This document shows positions 1-7,269 of a stretch of DNA of 12,047 nt, piece after piece. The position numbers and the translations under genes are program-made. Position 1 is the first letter of the stretch, and each line of letters starts with the position of its first letter. Under the pieces are notes generated by a model that saw only the letters and a list, made by a program, of their open reading frames with translations, made no database searches and had not been told where the DNA came from. This DNA is from Bordetella parapertussis (lineage in GTDB: Bacteria; Pseudomonadota; Gammaproteobacteria; Burkholderiales; Burkholderiaceae_B): assembly GCA_945882005.1 (NCBI GenBank), contig CAMCWG010000061.1:1-12047 (forward strand), in the 5' to 3' direction.

Positions 1-1
1 C

Positions 2-625
2 GGCGTCTTTGAAAGCCGTAGCACTGACACATTGATTGCGTTAGGCATTAACGGACGGGCTTAGACGGTCGCCGTGTCAGGCTTGCCGTCTGCCCGTGGT
101 GATGGCGCGCCGGTGACCTCCATGATTGATTTGGCACCTGGGAGCCAAATTGAGCACATGCTCGCTGCCAGCGCTGAGTCGCGCTTTCTCTTTTCGACTG
201 AGCAAGGCTTCGGCTTTATCGCAAAGGTATCGGATATGGTCTCGCGGCAGCGTGCTGGCAAGCAGTTCATCACACTTGAGGATAAGGATGCTTTGATACG
301 TCCGGTTCCCGTGTTTGAGGGGGCGATTAACCTGGCCTTGATGTCAACCCGTCAGCGCCTGCTAGTGATCCCGCTCGACGAGGTCAAGACGCTTGGCTCC
401 GGGGGGCGTGGAACGATTCTGATGGGTATCGATGCACCAGACAAGTTGGCGCAGTGTGTTCCGTTGTCCAAGGCAGGGATGCGGGTGGTCGGTCTCTACC
501 GAAACAAACAAGTTGAAGATGTGGTGGCGGGGGCTCAGCTAGGTGAATATCTCTCTAAGCGTGCTCGCAAGGGTAAGCTGCTAGACATTCGTTCTAAAAA
601 CCCGGTGCTTTCACCTGTTCTTTGA
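2..625 (+). pseudogene. parC: DNA topoisomerase IV subunit A, C-terminal part, with an internal stop
   Basis: ParC is the DNA-cleaving subunit of topoisomerase IV, which decatenates daughter chromosomes in the cytoplasm. The piece seen is the C-terminal beta-pinwheel that binds and wraps DNA. The frame runs in from the left edge (GVFESRSTDTLIALGINGRA), meets TAG at 62-64, then continues in the same frame (TVAVSGLPSARGDGAPVTS) to TGA at 623-625. Basic glycine-rich turns typical of pinwheel blades recur (LPSARGDG, RQRAGKQF, LGSGGRG, KRARKGK). From memory, E. coli ParC has GRSYAI then LPSARG here, so the TAG replaces a conserved aromatic codon. A GTG at 74 could restart translation of a 183-aa fragment, but I see no good ribosome binding site. 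The upstream part lies outside the window. The identity is secure; whether the break is real or a base error cannot be told from here. Confidence 0.85.
62..64 (+). other. In-frame amber codon inside parC
   Basis: TAG lies between codons for GRA and TVAV in the parC frame. Family-like sequence continues on both sides with no frameshift, so a single substitution (TAC or TAT to TAG) is enough to explain it. Genome-wide TAG readthrough is unlikely, because TAG is the natural terminator of pilN (5561-5563), pilO (6870-6872) and pilS (10729-10731) in this same window. Confidence 0.8.
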
Positions 626-676
626 AAGTAAAATGCGCAGCAATGTATCTCTGAATCTTTTAGGGCAGTCAGACTC

Positions 677-1720
677 ATGACGTTTCAAGTCACTATTCAA
701 CCCAGCCAACATCAATTTACGGTGACTCCAGAGCAGACCGTTTTGGATGCGGCCTTAGCCGCGGGCATTCTCTTGCCTTATAGCTGTCGTAGCGGCGCTT
801 GCTCGACCTGCAAAGCAAAAGTTGTTTCAGGCTCTATACAACCCGTTCCCAGTGCAGAGGTTGTGCTCAGCCCAGAAGAACGTGAGGCGGGTTACACCTT
901 GCTTTGCCAGGCACGTGCGACAAGCGACCTTGTGGTCGAGTCGCGCGAAATTCGTTTGGCCTCCGATATTCAGGTCCGTAAACTGCCGTCCCGGGTAACT
1001 TCCATGACACGTCCGGCCGCTGATGTTGCGGTCCTGCAGCTTCAATTGCCGGCAACCGAGATGTTTAAGTTTTATGCTGGTCAGTATGTCGAACTGATTC
1101 TGAAGGACGGTAAGCGCCGTAGCTATTCGATGGCGAATCCGCCTCACTCGGCTGCCGCGCTTGAATTGCATATTCGTCATTTGCCTGGTGGTTTGTTCAC
1201 AGATCACGTGTTTGGTGTGGGTGCCACCCAGATGAAAGAGCGCGAGATCTTGCGGATAGAAGGGCCTTTAGGTTCATTCTTTTTACGTGAGGACAGCGAC
1301 TTGCCGATTGTGATGCTTGCAAGTGGCACAGGTTTTGCTCCAATCAAAGCCATCATTGAGCATATGGTGCACCAGGGCATCAAGCGCCCAGTGACGCTGT
1401 ACTGGGGGGGGCGTCGTCCGGCCGACCTCTACATGCACGCACTCGCACAGAGTTGGGCTGCGACCATTCCTAATTTCACTTATGTTCCAGTTATCTCTGA
1501 TGCACTTGCCGAAGATGCATGGACGGGGCGAACCGGCTTTGTGCACAAGGCCGTCATGGAAGATTTTCCCGATTTGGCCGGACATCAGGTGTATGCCTGC
1601 GGCGCACCCATTGTGGTCGACTCTGCACGCCGGGAGTTTGTCGCGCACTGCAAGTTGCCCGACGATGCGTTTTTTGCTGATTCATTTACGTCCGAAGCCG
1701 ATTTAGCCGCATTAAAATAA
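677..1720 (+). CDS. 2Fe-2S ferredoxin / FAD / NAD(P) oxidoreductase
   Basis: This is a 347-aa soluble electron-transfer flavoprotein with three fused modules. The N-terminal plant-type ferredoxin domain (about 1-90) has cluster ligands C37, C42, C45 and C77, the Cx4Cx2Cx31C pattern. The FAD domain (about 100-205) carries RRSYSMANPP at 147-156. The NAD(P) domain (about 208-340) has LASGTGFAPIKAI near 214-226, YWGGRR at 242-247, a YACG motif and the terminal FFADSF. The layout would pass electrons from NAD(P)H through FAD to the cluster and on to an unknown acceptor. Such proteins are often named CDP-6-deoxy-glucoseen reductase in Burkholderiales, but no sugar-nucleotide genes lie here, so that role is not supported. 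The start is an ATG 51 nt after parC with only a weak purine-rich stretch upstream. No dedicated oxygenase partner is visible. Confidence 0.9.
   Translation: MTFQVTIQPSQHQFTVTPEQTVLDAALAAGILLPYSCRSGACSTCKAKVVSGSIQPVPSAEVVLSPEEREAGYTLLCQARATSDLVVESREIRLASDIQVRKLPSRVTSMTRPAADVAVLQLQLPATEMFKFYAGQYVELILKDGKRRSYSMANPPHSAAALELHIRHLPGGLFTDHVFGVGATQMKEREILRIEGPLGSFFLREDSDLPIVMLASGTGFAPIKAIIEHMVHQGIKRPVTLYWGGRRPADLYMHALAQSWAATIPNFTYVPVISDALAEDAWTGRTGFVHKAVMEDFPDLAGHQVYACGAPIVVDSARREFVAHCKLPDDAFFADSFTSEADLAALK
1404..1411 (+). repeat. Run of eight G residues inside the reductase gene
   Basis: An eight-G homopolymer encodes part of the YWGGRR motif (TGG GGG GGG C). The motif is expected at this point, so the count gives the correct frame here. 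Runs of this length are prone to slippage and to sequencing errors. Confidence 0.9.
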
Positions 1721-1751
1721 CTGTTATTCCGCAGTTCAGCCTTTTCTCAAT

Positions 1752-1757
1752 AGGAAG
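1752..1757 (+). promoter_or_regulatory. Ribosome binding site of the ugpB-like gene
   Basis: AGGAAG sits 6 nt before a GTG at 1764. It decides that GTG as the start, because the protein then opens with a well-formed signal peptide. Confidence 0.65.
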
Positions 1758-1763
1758 TCTAGC

Positions 1764-3098
1764 GTGACGTTTCTCAATCGTATTGCTGCAGTCCTCAGTC
1801 TTAGCTGTTTGTTCAGCGGTGCTGTCGTTGCGAATCCCGTCGAAATTGAAGTTTGGCACACCTTGCGTGCGACACACAAAAGCGAGTTCGAAAAGTTAAC
1901 CAAGCAATTCAACGGCGACCAACGTGATGTTGTAGTCGTTCTGAAAGCTTTTCCTGATCAAGCTGCTCTGCGTAGCGAGCAAGCGCGCGCTGCGTTTGCC
2001 AAGAAAAAGCCCGCATTAATTCAGCTTGAGGACAACCGTTCTCCAGAGATCATTGCGCAACACAAAGAAATCGTCCCTTTGCATCAGCTGCTCAAACAGT
2101 ATCCGATCAAGGATTCGAAGTGGTTTTTGAATCAAACCACTGGGTTTATGCGTGATGCAAAAGGTCAACTGACAGCATTTCCTTTTATGGCCGAGATTCC
2201 AGTCATGTTTTACAACGTGGATGGGTATAAGAAGGCGGGTTTGAATCCTGCGCAGCCTGCAAAGACCTGGCCAGCATTGCAAGACCATTTGCTTGCTTTA
2301 CGAGATAAGGCTCACTACGAGTGTCCTTTTGCCATCAGTCATCAAGTGAACACCCATCTTGAGAACCTCGCTCCCATTAATGGTGCGCTTTACGTGACTC
2401 CAACAAACGGTTTGGATAACGCGCGCGCACCGCAGCTGAATCTTTCCGATGCCGTTTTTATGCGACACATCTCGATCATGGTGAGCTGGAAGCGCTCCGA
2501 GTTGCTCATGCATAACGGTAACAGCAACGAAGCGGATCGTATGTTTGCTGAAAACCGCTGCGCTGTGATCACCACAACCTCTGGCGCACTCGCGCAAATG
2601 CAAAACACCCGAGGTCTGAGCTTCGGTGTTGCACCGATGCCTTTTTATGATCAAGTCATACCCAAGGCAGGCAGCCCGTTTGTGAGTGGGTCTGCGCTGT
2701 GGGCAACTGCAGGTCAAAGCAAAGAGCACAACAAGGCAACCATGGCGTTCTTAGGCTTCTTGGCTGAGCCTGCAATTGCGACAGCTTGGCACCAGCGGAC
2801 AGGTTTTCTTCCGTTGACTGACGCTGCCTTTCGCTCAAGCGAAAGTGGTTTCTATGACCGCATTCCAGGCGCGAAACAAGTCGTTGACAGCATGCGTGCA
2901 GTCAATGATAAAAATAGCCGTGGATTTCGGTTGCGTAACTATCCGCGTATCGAACCCATCCTGAGTGGCGAATTAGATGCTGCTCTGTCTGGCAAGACAC
3001 CACCCGTGGCCGCGCTCACGATGGCTCAAGAGACGTCGGTGCGTATTGCGAACGAAGGATTGCCACCAGCAAAACCTGTTGCGCCTGCACGTCGTTAA
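1764..3098 (+). CDS. ugpB: ABC transporter substrate-binding protein, UgpB-like
   Basis: This 444-aa exported protein resembles UgpB, the periplasmic receptor that delivers sn-glycerol-3-phosphate (and glycerophosphodiesters) to the UgpAEC importer. Residues 1-23 form a Sec signal peptide (MTFLNR, hydrophobic core, AVVA before NP). The mature protein follows UgpB order: EVWHTL near the start, YNVDGYKKAGLNPAQPAKTW, a cysteine/small-residue turn (ENRCAVITTTSGALAQ), WHQRTGFLPLTDAAF, then RGFRLRNYPRIEPILSGELDAA. Length is close to E. coli UgpB (about 440 aa). The start is GTG with AGGAAG 6 nt upstream. Neither flank encodes permease or ATPase genes and a terminator follows directly, so it is an orphan receptor in this window. 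The substrate assignment is by family resemblance; another phosphorylated or sugar-like ligand is possible. Confidence 0.85.
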   Translation: MTFLNRIAAVLSLSCLFSGAVVANPVEIEVWHTLRATHKSEFEKLTKQFNGDQRDVVVVLKAFPDQAALRSEQARAAFAKKKPALIQLEDNRSPEIIAQHKEIVPLHQLLKQYPIKDSKWFLNQTTGFMRDAKGQLTAFPFMAEIPVMFYNVDGYKKAGLNPAQPAKTWPALQDHLLALRDKAHYECPFAISHQVNTHLENLAPINGALYVTPTNGLDNARAPQLNLSDAVFMRHISIMVSWKRSELLMHNGNSNEADRMFAENRCAVITTTSGALAQMQNTRGLSFGVAPMPFYDQVIPKAGSPFVSGSALWATAGQSKEHNKATMAFLGFLAEPAIATAWHQRTGFLPLTDAAFRSSESGFYDRIPGAKQVVDSMRAVNDKNSRGFRLRNYPRIEPILSGELDAALSGKTPPVAALTMAQETSVRIANEGLPPAKPVAPARR

Positions 3099-3122
3099 TT
3101 GCGCAGTTTTTAGGAAAAATAG

Positions 3123-3148
3123 GGGAGCACAGGTTGCTCCCTTTTTTT
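3123..3148 (+). terminator. Rho-independent terminator after the ugpB-like gene
   Basis: A perfect 7-bp stem (GGGAGCA at 3123-3129, TGCTCCC at 3135-3141) with a 5-nt loop is followed by seven T residues. It lies 24 nt after the ugpB-like stop and separates that unit from the pilus operon. Confidence 0.92.
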
Positions 3149-3239
3149 ATGTCTCTTTCATCCATGCGTGTCCGTCACAATTGTCACGTGTGGTCGCTCC
3201 AAGTCACCATAGCGTTTGTTTCCTCTTGTGCGACAAACT
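3149..3239 (+). promoter_or_regulatory. Likely promoter region of the pilus operon, with GTCAC repeats
   Basis: This is the only gap between the terminator and the first pilus gene, so the operon promoter should lie here or overlap the start. GTCAC occurs three times on the same strand (3174-3178, 3183-3187, 3203-3207), and ACAATTGT (3177-3184) and CACGTG (3185-3190) are short palindromes. A TTGTCA at 3181-3186 could be a -35 box, but no convincing -10 box sits at the right distance. No strong ribosome binding site precedes the ATG at 3240. Confidence 0.4.
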
Positions 3240-3965
3240 ATGTGGACGATATCTCTCCGAAGTCTTCTTTTACTCTCGTGCCTGGGTATCACCGCGTGCA
3301 TGAAGACATGGGTTGATACGGGCCCTCAGAACCAAGCCGAATTCCAGAGCCCAGTAGGCAAACTTGATTTTGGCTGGCGACTTTCTGGTGATCGCTCGGT
3401 CGCCCCGCTACAAATATTCTCGGATGCTTCACGGACTTGGCTGCAGTGGGGTCCTCGGCAGATCTTGCCTGCACTGATTGGGTTGGATGACCGGGGCGAG
3501 CGCGTGTTGTCCTACCGCCAGCAAGGACCCTATACCGTCGTCGAGGGGCAATGGTCGCAATTACAGTTTCGCGCGGGGACGCGTCAGGCAAGAGCTCGCC
3601 GCGTGGTCGTCGCCCCGACGGCACCTAGTGTCCCGACACCCCCTGTAGACGCGGCGCCGGTTACCACAACGGCAGTGTATGCCGTTACGCCAAAGGACCA
3701 GCACCTTCGGCAAGCGTTGGGCCGCTGGGCTTCGATCGGAGGATGGCGGTTTCAACCGGATCACTGGGTGGTTGATGTCGATATTCCACTCACTGCGGGC
3801 GCTGAGTTTACAGACGACTTCGTTGATTCCGTCCGTGCACTCGTCAGCGCAACAGAGTTATCTGATCGACCACTGCAACCTTGCTTCTATTCGAATCGGG
3901 TGCTGCGTGTGGTGCCTGTGTCAGAGCATTGTGACCGAACCGTAGAGCAGGGCGTACAGGTATGA
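3240..3965 (+). CDS. pilL: Type IVb pilus lipoprotein, PilL-like with TcpQ-type C-terminal domain
   Basis: This 241-aa predicted outer-membrane lipoprotein is probably the pilotin or stabiliser of the PilN secretin. The leader MWTISLRSLLLL ends in the lipobox ITAC with Cys20 as the lipid anchor. Residues about 40-115 (IFSDASRTWLQW, then a beta-rich stretch ending QWSQLQFRAG) resemble the VirB9/TrbG-like N-terminal fold. A Pro/Ala/Thr-rich linker covers about 120-150. Residues about 153-230 (LRQALGRWASIGGWRF, WVVDVDIPLTAG, then CFYSNRVLRVVP) match the TcpQ/PilL C-terminal domain, with two cysteines (C215, C231) that could pair. ATG 3240 is chosen because it gives a clean lipoprotein signal; a TTG at 3216 would add eight residues before it. 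The stop overlaps the pilN start by ATGA. R64 PilL is longer by memory, so this is a compact version. Confidence 0.78.
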   Translation: MWTISLRSLLLLSCLGITACMKTWVDTGPQNQAEFQSPVGKLDFGWRLSGDRSVAPLQIFSDASRTWLQWGPRQILPALIGLDDRGERVLSYRQQGPYTVVEGQWSQLQFRAGTRQARARRVVVAPTAPSVPTPPVDAAPVTTTAVYAVTPKDQHLRQALGRWASIGGWRFQPDHWVVDVDIPLTAGAEFTDDFVDSVRALVSATELSDRPLQPCFYSNRVLRVVPVSEHCDRTVEQGVQV

Positions 3966-5563
3966 GGTTGCATCTGTCACTCGTGCTCGCGCTAGGCCAA
4001 CTACTCTTGCTCCCAGGATGCGCCCTACACAAGCGCCTACTTGATCAAGTGGATGTCGCAACCAAAGGGCAGTCTGAGGTCGTACAGCAGCACCAGCAGT
4101 TTCAACGCGTCGCGACTCAGAAAGACGAGAAACATCGTGCGCAGCAAGTGAATCGCCCTTGGCTAGTGGGTCGCGCTGTGCCGCTGGCTCGGGAGTTTAC
4201 GTTGCCCGCAGCGCTGCGCGCGAATATAGATACAACATTGATGTATCGCGATGGACAGATTGATTTGCCGACTTTTGCCGAACGGATTACGCGTGCAACG
4301 GGTATCGCAGTGCGGGTCAAGCCCGAGGTCTTATTACCTGCTGAAAACTTCTTGCCGCGTCTAACCATCACACATGTCGGAAACTCCACAGGGATGCCCA
4401 ATACAGTCTCGTTATTGCAGGGATCGCATCGACTCAGTGACGTTCTGGATGCCGTGTCACGTCGGCTGTCTGTACATTGGCGTTACCACGACCGTGCGAT
4501 CGAATTTTTTCGCACACAAACGAAGGTCTTCGATTTGCGTGTGCTCAGCTTGTCTGCCCAGGCAGACGCGCGTTTGGGTCGCAACGTCAGTGCGAAGGGC
4601 GGTGGTTTTGACCACTCCTCCCGTACCGCCTTAACGGGCTCGACCCAACATGTGATGGATGCAGTCAAGAGCCGGCTCGAACCTTTCTTGAGCCGTGCGG
4701 CCGTGATTGCTGCGCAACCGGGTGCATCCAGCTCGGTCGTTATTACGGACATCCCTGAAGCCTTAACTGAGGTATCCAAATATCTGGAGCGAGAAAACCG
4801 GATTCTAACCAAACGCATACGACTCATTTTTGAAGAAATTACGATTACAACGAACGAAGATTCAGAGCTCGGATTAGACTGGGAAACCGTCTTTGCCCAC
4901 GGCAAACTGGCCGCAAGTCTTGCAAGCTCGGCTGCTGGCGCCTCGGTTGCCAGCACACAAGCGCGTGTGGCAGCAAGTTCAGCTGCAGCACGCACACAGG
5001 CAGTATTGAGTGCGCTCTCAAAATACGGAACTGTTCAACGCCACGTCACGATTCCTGTTTTGACGCTTAACCGTAGACCTGTTACGCATGCGGTGCGAAC
5101 GACCTTTACGTACATAGACCAAGTTAAGTCTTCAGTGAATGCTGCCCAGGGACATGCAGTTCTTGGCAATACTGCGCCTTCGGTGTCAGTCACACAAAAA
5201 GAGGAGACGGTCGGTGCATTTTTGACGCTCTTGCCGGACGTTCAAGAGGATGGTCAGATTTTGCTGTCAGTGGCCTATGACAATACCGTCGCTCAACCGC
5301 TTAAGTCTATTGTTGTGGGTCAGGATAGCAATCGTCTTCAGATACAGCAAATCACAATAGACGGACACGGGACCGTGCAACAAGTGGCGTTGAAGGCTGG
5401 ACAGCCTATGCTGATCTCTGGATTTGATGCGCAGAACGATTCGACAGATCGCGCGCGTCTCAGCGCAGATGCGCCATTGGCATTCGGTGGCGGCGATCGT
5501 CTAAAACGCGGACGTACGGCGACGCTCATGATGCTGACTGCGCAAGTCGAAGAGGGTTTTTAG
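3962..5563 (+). CDS. pilN: Type IVb pilus outer-membrane secretin lipoprotein PilN
   Basis: PilN (533 aa) forms the outer-membrane ring through which the pilus passes. The signal (MRLHLSLVLALGQLLLLPGC) ends in the lipobox LPGC with Cys20 as the lipid anchor, as in PilN and BfpB. Residues about 75-185 hold the N0/STN-like part (FAERITRATGIAVRV, LSDVLDAVSRRLSVHWRY), and about 230-310 an N-domain with ITDIPEALTEVSKYLERENR and EEITITTNEDSELGLDW. An Ala/Ser-rich, low-complexity stretch spans about 317-352. The secretin core follows (about 365-530), with VGAFLTLLPDVQEDGQILLSV and GQPMLISGFDAQND. The gene begins at an ATG overlapping the pilL stop and ends one base before pilO. Lipidation and gene order favour a type IVb pilus over type II secretion. 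Confidence 0.9.
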   Translation: MRLHLSLVLALGQLLLLPGCALHKRLLDQVDVATKGQSEVVQQHQQFQRVATQKDEKHRAQQVNRPWLVGRAVPLAREFTLPAALRANIDTTLMYRDGQIDLPTFAERITRATGIAVRVKPEVLLPAENFLPRLTITHVGNSTGMPNTVSLLQGSHRLSDVLDAVSRRLSVHWRYHDRAIEFFRTQTKVFDLRVLSLSAQADARLGRNVSAKGGGFDHSSRTALTGSTQHVMDAVKSRLEPFLSRAAVIAAQPGASSSVVITDIPEALTEVSKYLERENRILTKRIRLIFEEITITTNEDSELGLDWETVFAHGKLAASLASSAAGASVASTQARVAASSAAARTQAVLSALSKYGTVQRHVTIPVLTLNRRPVTHAVRTTFTYIDQVKSSVNAAQGHAVLGNTAPSVSVTQKEETVGAFLTLLPDVQEDGQILLSVAYDNTVAQPLKSIVVGQDSNRLQIQQITIDGHGTVQQVALKAGQPMLISGFDAQNDSTDRARLSADAPLAFGGGDRLKRGRTATLMMLTAQVEEGF

Positions 5564-5564
5564 C

Positions 5565-6872
5565 GTGGCGCAATCACAGCACAGCCTTGCGGCATCTGAT
5601 AAAGAACCCTTGCGCGTCATTGCACTCCATGGCGATACGTGTTTCGTATTCGGGCTGCAGTGGACGCCTCTGGTGGGCGGTCGACCCTCACAAGTTGGGC
5701 GGGAGCGAGCACGTATGCTGCATGCAACGCACTACTTGATTGGAGCAGAGCCTGGCGCGGTGCTAGGCTACGGCAAGGTAATAGATGCCAAACTGCAGCG
5801 CAAGCCTTGGTTGCATTCTGCCGCGATGCAGTACGCACGGACACACGCGAGCGGCAGCATCGCATGCGTACTGCCTCACAACGAGTTTGGTTTCTGGGTG
5901 GTTGCAGCGCACGAAGGTACTGTACTTGTTCAGACAGATAAATGGTTTTCTAGCGCAGAGGAAGCCCAGGAGCTCCTTGCGTTGCTCACCCAGCGTTTTC
6001 CAGCGTTGTCAGTGTGTTGGTTGTCCGCGTTTGATGCCGCTGCGCCGCCAGAGTGGCTGCGTGCGAGTCCAGAGGAGCTCAGCCGCCTAACAAGGCTGAG
6101 CAAGCGTGTCGTGCGCAGAGTATTGCTATGGATCACCGCCTTCGCTGCTTTGCCCGGGGTGCTGTTTTTCACAACGCAAGAGGCAAAGAATCACGTTGTT
6201 GAGTCGGCCCCCGATGCATCTGCGCGTTGGCTAGGCGTGATGCAACGCATCGCGGATACGTATCCGATTCACACCCCTGCACATATCGCTCGAGTGATGG
6301 AGGACTGGTGCCGGGCACCGATCTACGTGGCTGGCTGGAAGCTCAAGCAAATCCAATGTGAGCCAAAGGCCCTGGACTGGCGTTGTATCGCGCGATATCA
6401 GCGTGAACATCGTATGGCGCTTAATCGAACCCTTGAACTTAGTACCCCAAAGGGATGGCTGTTTCAGCCGTTTGATCTGGATCACGCTTTACTGACCTGG
6501 ACGGTCCAGCAAGCCGCTGCGCCTTTGGATATGGCTGTCAGACATAAACGTGAGGACTGGATGAGTTATCTGCAACAGGTCAGCCCAGTGTTTGAGTTGG
6601 TGCAGATTGGCGTTGCCACGCGTTTAGCCATCACGGCACCCCTCGACGCGCAAGGCGGTCCAATCGATCGGCCCGATTCCATGCCCCTCTGGCAAAAGCG
6701 CAACTTTGTGATTAAAGGTCCGATGCGCTCTGTTGCGGCGTTGAGTGGGCTCAGCTCTCCGCTGCATTGGCGAAACCTGAGCTTAAGTGTGGAGGGCATG
6801 TCAGGCAGTGGGGTGGCACGCAGCCAGCTGGTTGTGCAATTTATTGGAGACTTATTTGAAACCGTTCAGTAG
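5565..6872 (+). CDS. pilO: Type IVb pilus inner-membrane protein PilO
   Basis: This 435-aa protein matches the PilO2-type accessory family of R64-like pili. In the general model it is part of the inner-membrane alignment complex. The first 180 residues look like a cytoplasmic domain (FGLQWTPLVGG, YLIGAEPGAVLGYG, FGFWVVAAHEGTVLVQ). One membrane helix spans about 184-203 (RRVLLWITAFAALPGVLFFT), and about 230 residues follow on the periplasmic side, with cysteines that could pair (WCRAPIY, IQCEP, WRCIARY). Start GTG 5565 lies one base after the pilN TAG, with AGAGGG at 5551-5556 in the end of pilN as the ribosome binding site. Length fits the family. The last 17 nt overlap pilP. The name rests on overall pattern plus position between pilN and pilP. 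Confidence 0.82.
   Translation: MAQSQHSLAASDKEPLRVIALHGDTCFVFGLQWTPLVGGRPSQVGRERARMLHATHYLIGAEPGAVLGYGKVIDAKLQRKPWLHSAAMQYARTHASGSIACVLPHNEFGFWVVAAHEGTVLVQTDKWFSSAEEAQELLALLTQRFPALSVCWLSAFDAAAPPEWLRASPEELSRLTRLSKRVVRRVLLWITAFAALPGVLFFTTQEAKNHVVESAPDASARWLGVMQRIADTYPIHTPAHIARVMEDWCRAPIYVAGWKLKQIQCEPKALDWRCIARYQREHRMALNRTLELSTPKGWLFQPFDLDHALLTWTVQQAAAPLDMAVRHKREDWMSYLQQVSPVFELVQIGVATRLAITAPLDAQGGPIDRPDSMPLWQKRNFVIKGPMRSVAALSGLSSPLHWRNLSLSVEGMSGSGVARSQLVVQFIGDLFETVQ
6846..6850 (+). promoter_or_regulatory. Ribosome binding site that fixes the pilP start
   Basis: GGAGA lies within the end of pilO, 5 nt before a TTG at 6856. This spacing and the signal peptide beginning there make TTG 6856 a better start than the upstream ATG at 6787. 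Confidence 0.7.
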
Positions 6873-7269
6873 GCTATTTCATTTTTTTAGCATCGCTCTT
6901 GTCGCGGTTGGTTCTAGCGCCTGGGCCAACCACGCGAGTCCGGTGGTCACGCTTGATGAGTTGTTGAGGCTTGATACGCAGGCGGCCCTGATGGCCGCAC
7001 GTCGTAGCGTTGTGGGCTCCCTCGAGCGGCCCGGTCCTGCTGCTGTTAATGACGGCGAAACGCTGCTGCTCGCCATATACGGTGTAGGAAAGTCGCTCAC
7101 TGCTGAGCTGCTGATTGATGCGGAGCCTCATGTTTTTCGTGCGGCGCGCGCCTTGCCAGTGCTTGGGCGGTCGCGTGCCTACACGCTTGAGCGCATCGCA
7201 CCACCCTGCGTCTATTTGCAAAAGGCGGGTAGTCCAGAGGTTGTTTGCTTGGGAATGACGCGTCCATGA
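6856..7269 (+). CDS. pilP: Type IVb pilus biogenesis protein PilP
   Basis: PilP (137 aa here) is a small exported protein that in type IV pili is thought to connect the inner-membrane complex to the secretin. With the TTG start it begins MKPFSRLFHFFSIALVAVGS and has a standard signal peptide cut after AWA (residue 24). The mature part has the family pattern: a short helix rich in Leu/Ala (TLDELLRLDTQAALMAARR), then a beta-rich core (LLAIYGVGKSLTAELLID), ending with CVYLQKAG and EVVCLGM. Cysteines 118 and 131 could form a disulfide in the periplasm. An ATG at 6787 in the same frame would place 23 hydrophilic and mixed residues before the signal and overlap pilO far more, so it was not used. 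The gene overlaps pilO by 17 nt and pilQ by 4 nt (ATGA). Confidence 0.8.
   Translation: MKPFSRLFHFFSIALVAVGSSAWANHASPVVTLDELLRLDTQAALMAARRSVVGSLERPGPAAVNDGETLLLAIYGVGKSLTAELLIDAEPHVFRAARALPVLGRSRAYTLERIAPPCVYLQKAGSPEVVCLGMTRP

Noticed and set aside
62..64. Idea that the organism reads TAG as an amino acid
   Set aside because: TAG ends pilN, pilO and pilS exactly where the next gene starts or the family ends, so it acts as a stop in this genome.
677..1720. Naming the reductase as a CDP-6-deoxy-glucoseen (ascarylose pathway) enzyme
   Set aside because: The domain layout fits, but there are no sugar-nucleotide genes nearby, and this name is commonly overapplied in Burkholderiales.
3216..3239. 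TTG 3216 as the start of the pilL-like gene
   Set aside because: It adds a polar stretch before a complete lipoprotein signal that begins at ATG 3240, and it has no ribosome binding site.
3134..3316. Short open frame starting in the terminator region
   Set aside because: It starts within the terminator hairpin and overlaps the lipoprotein gene in another frame, with no ribosome binding site or family resemblance.
4483..4995. A 170-codon open frame on the minus strand across pilN
   Set aside because: It is antisense to a well-supported secretin gene, has no recognisable domain and is of low complexity, which comes from the Ala/Ser-rich segment on the other strand.
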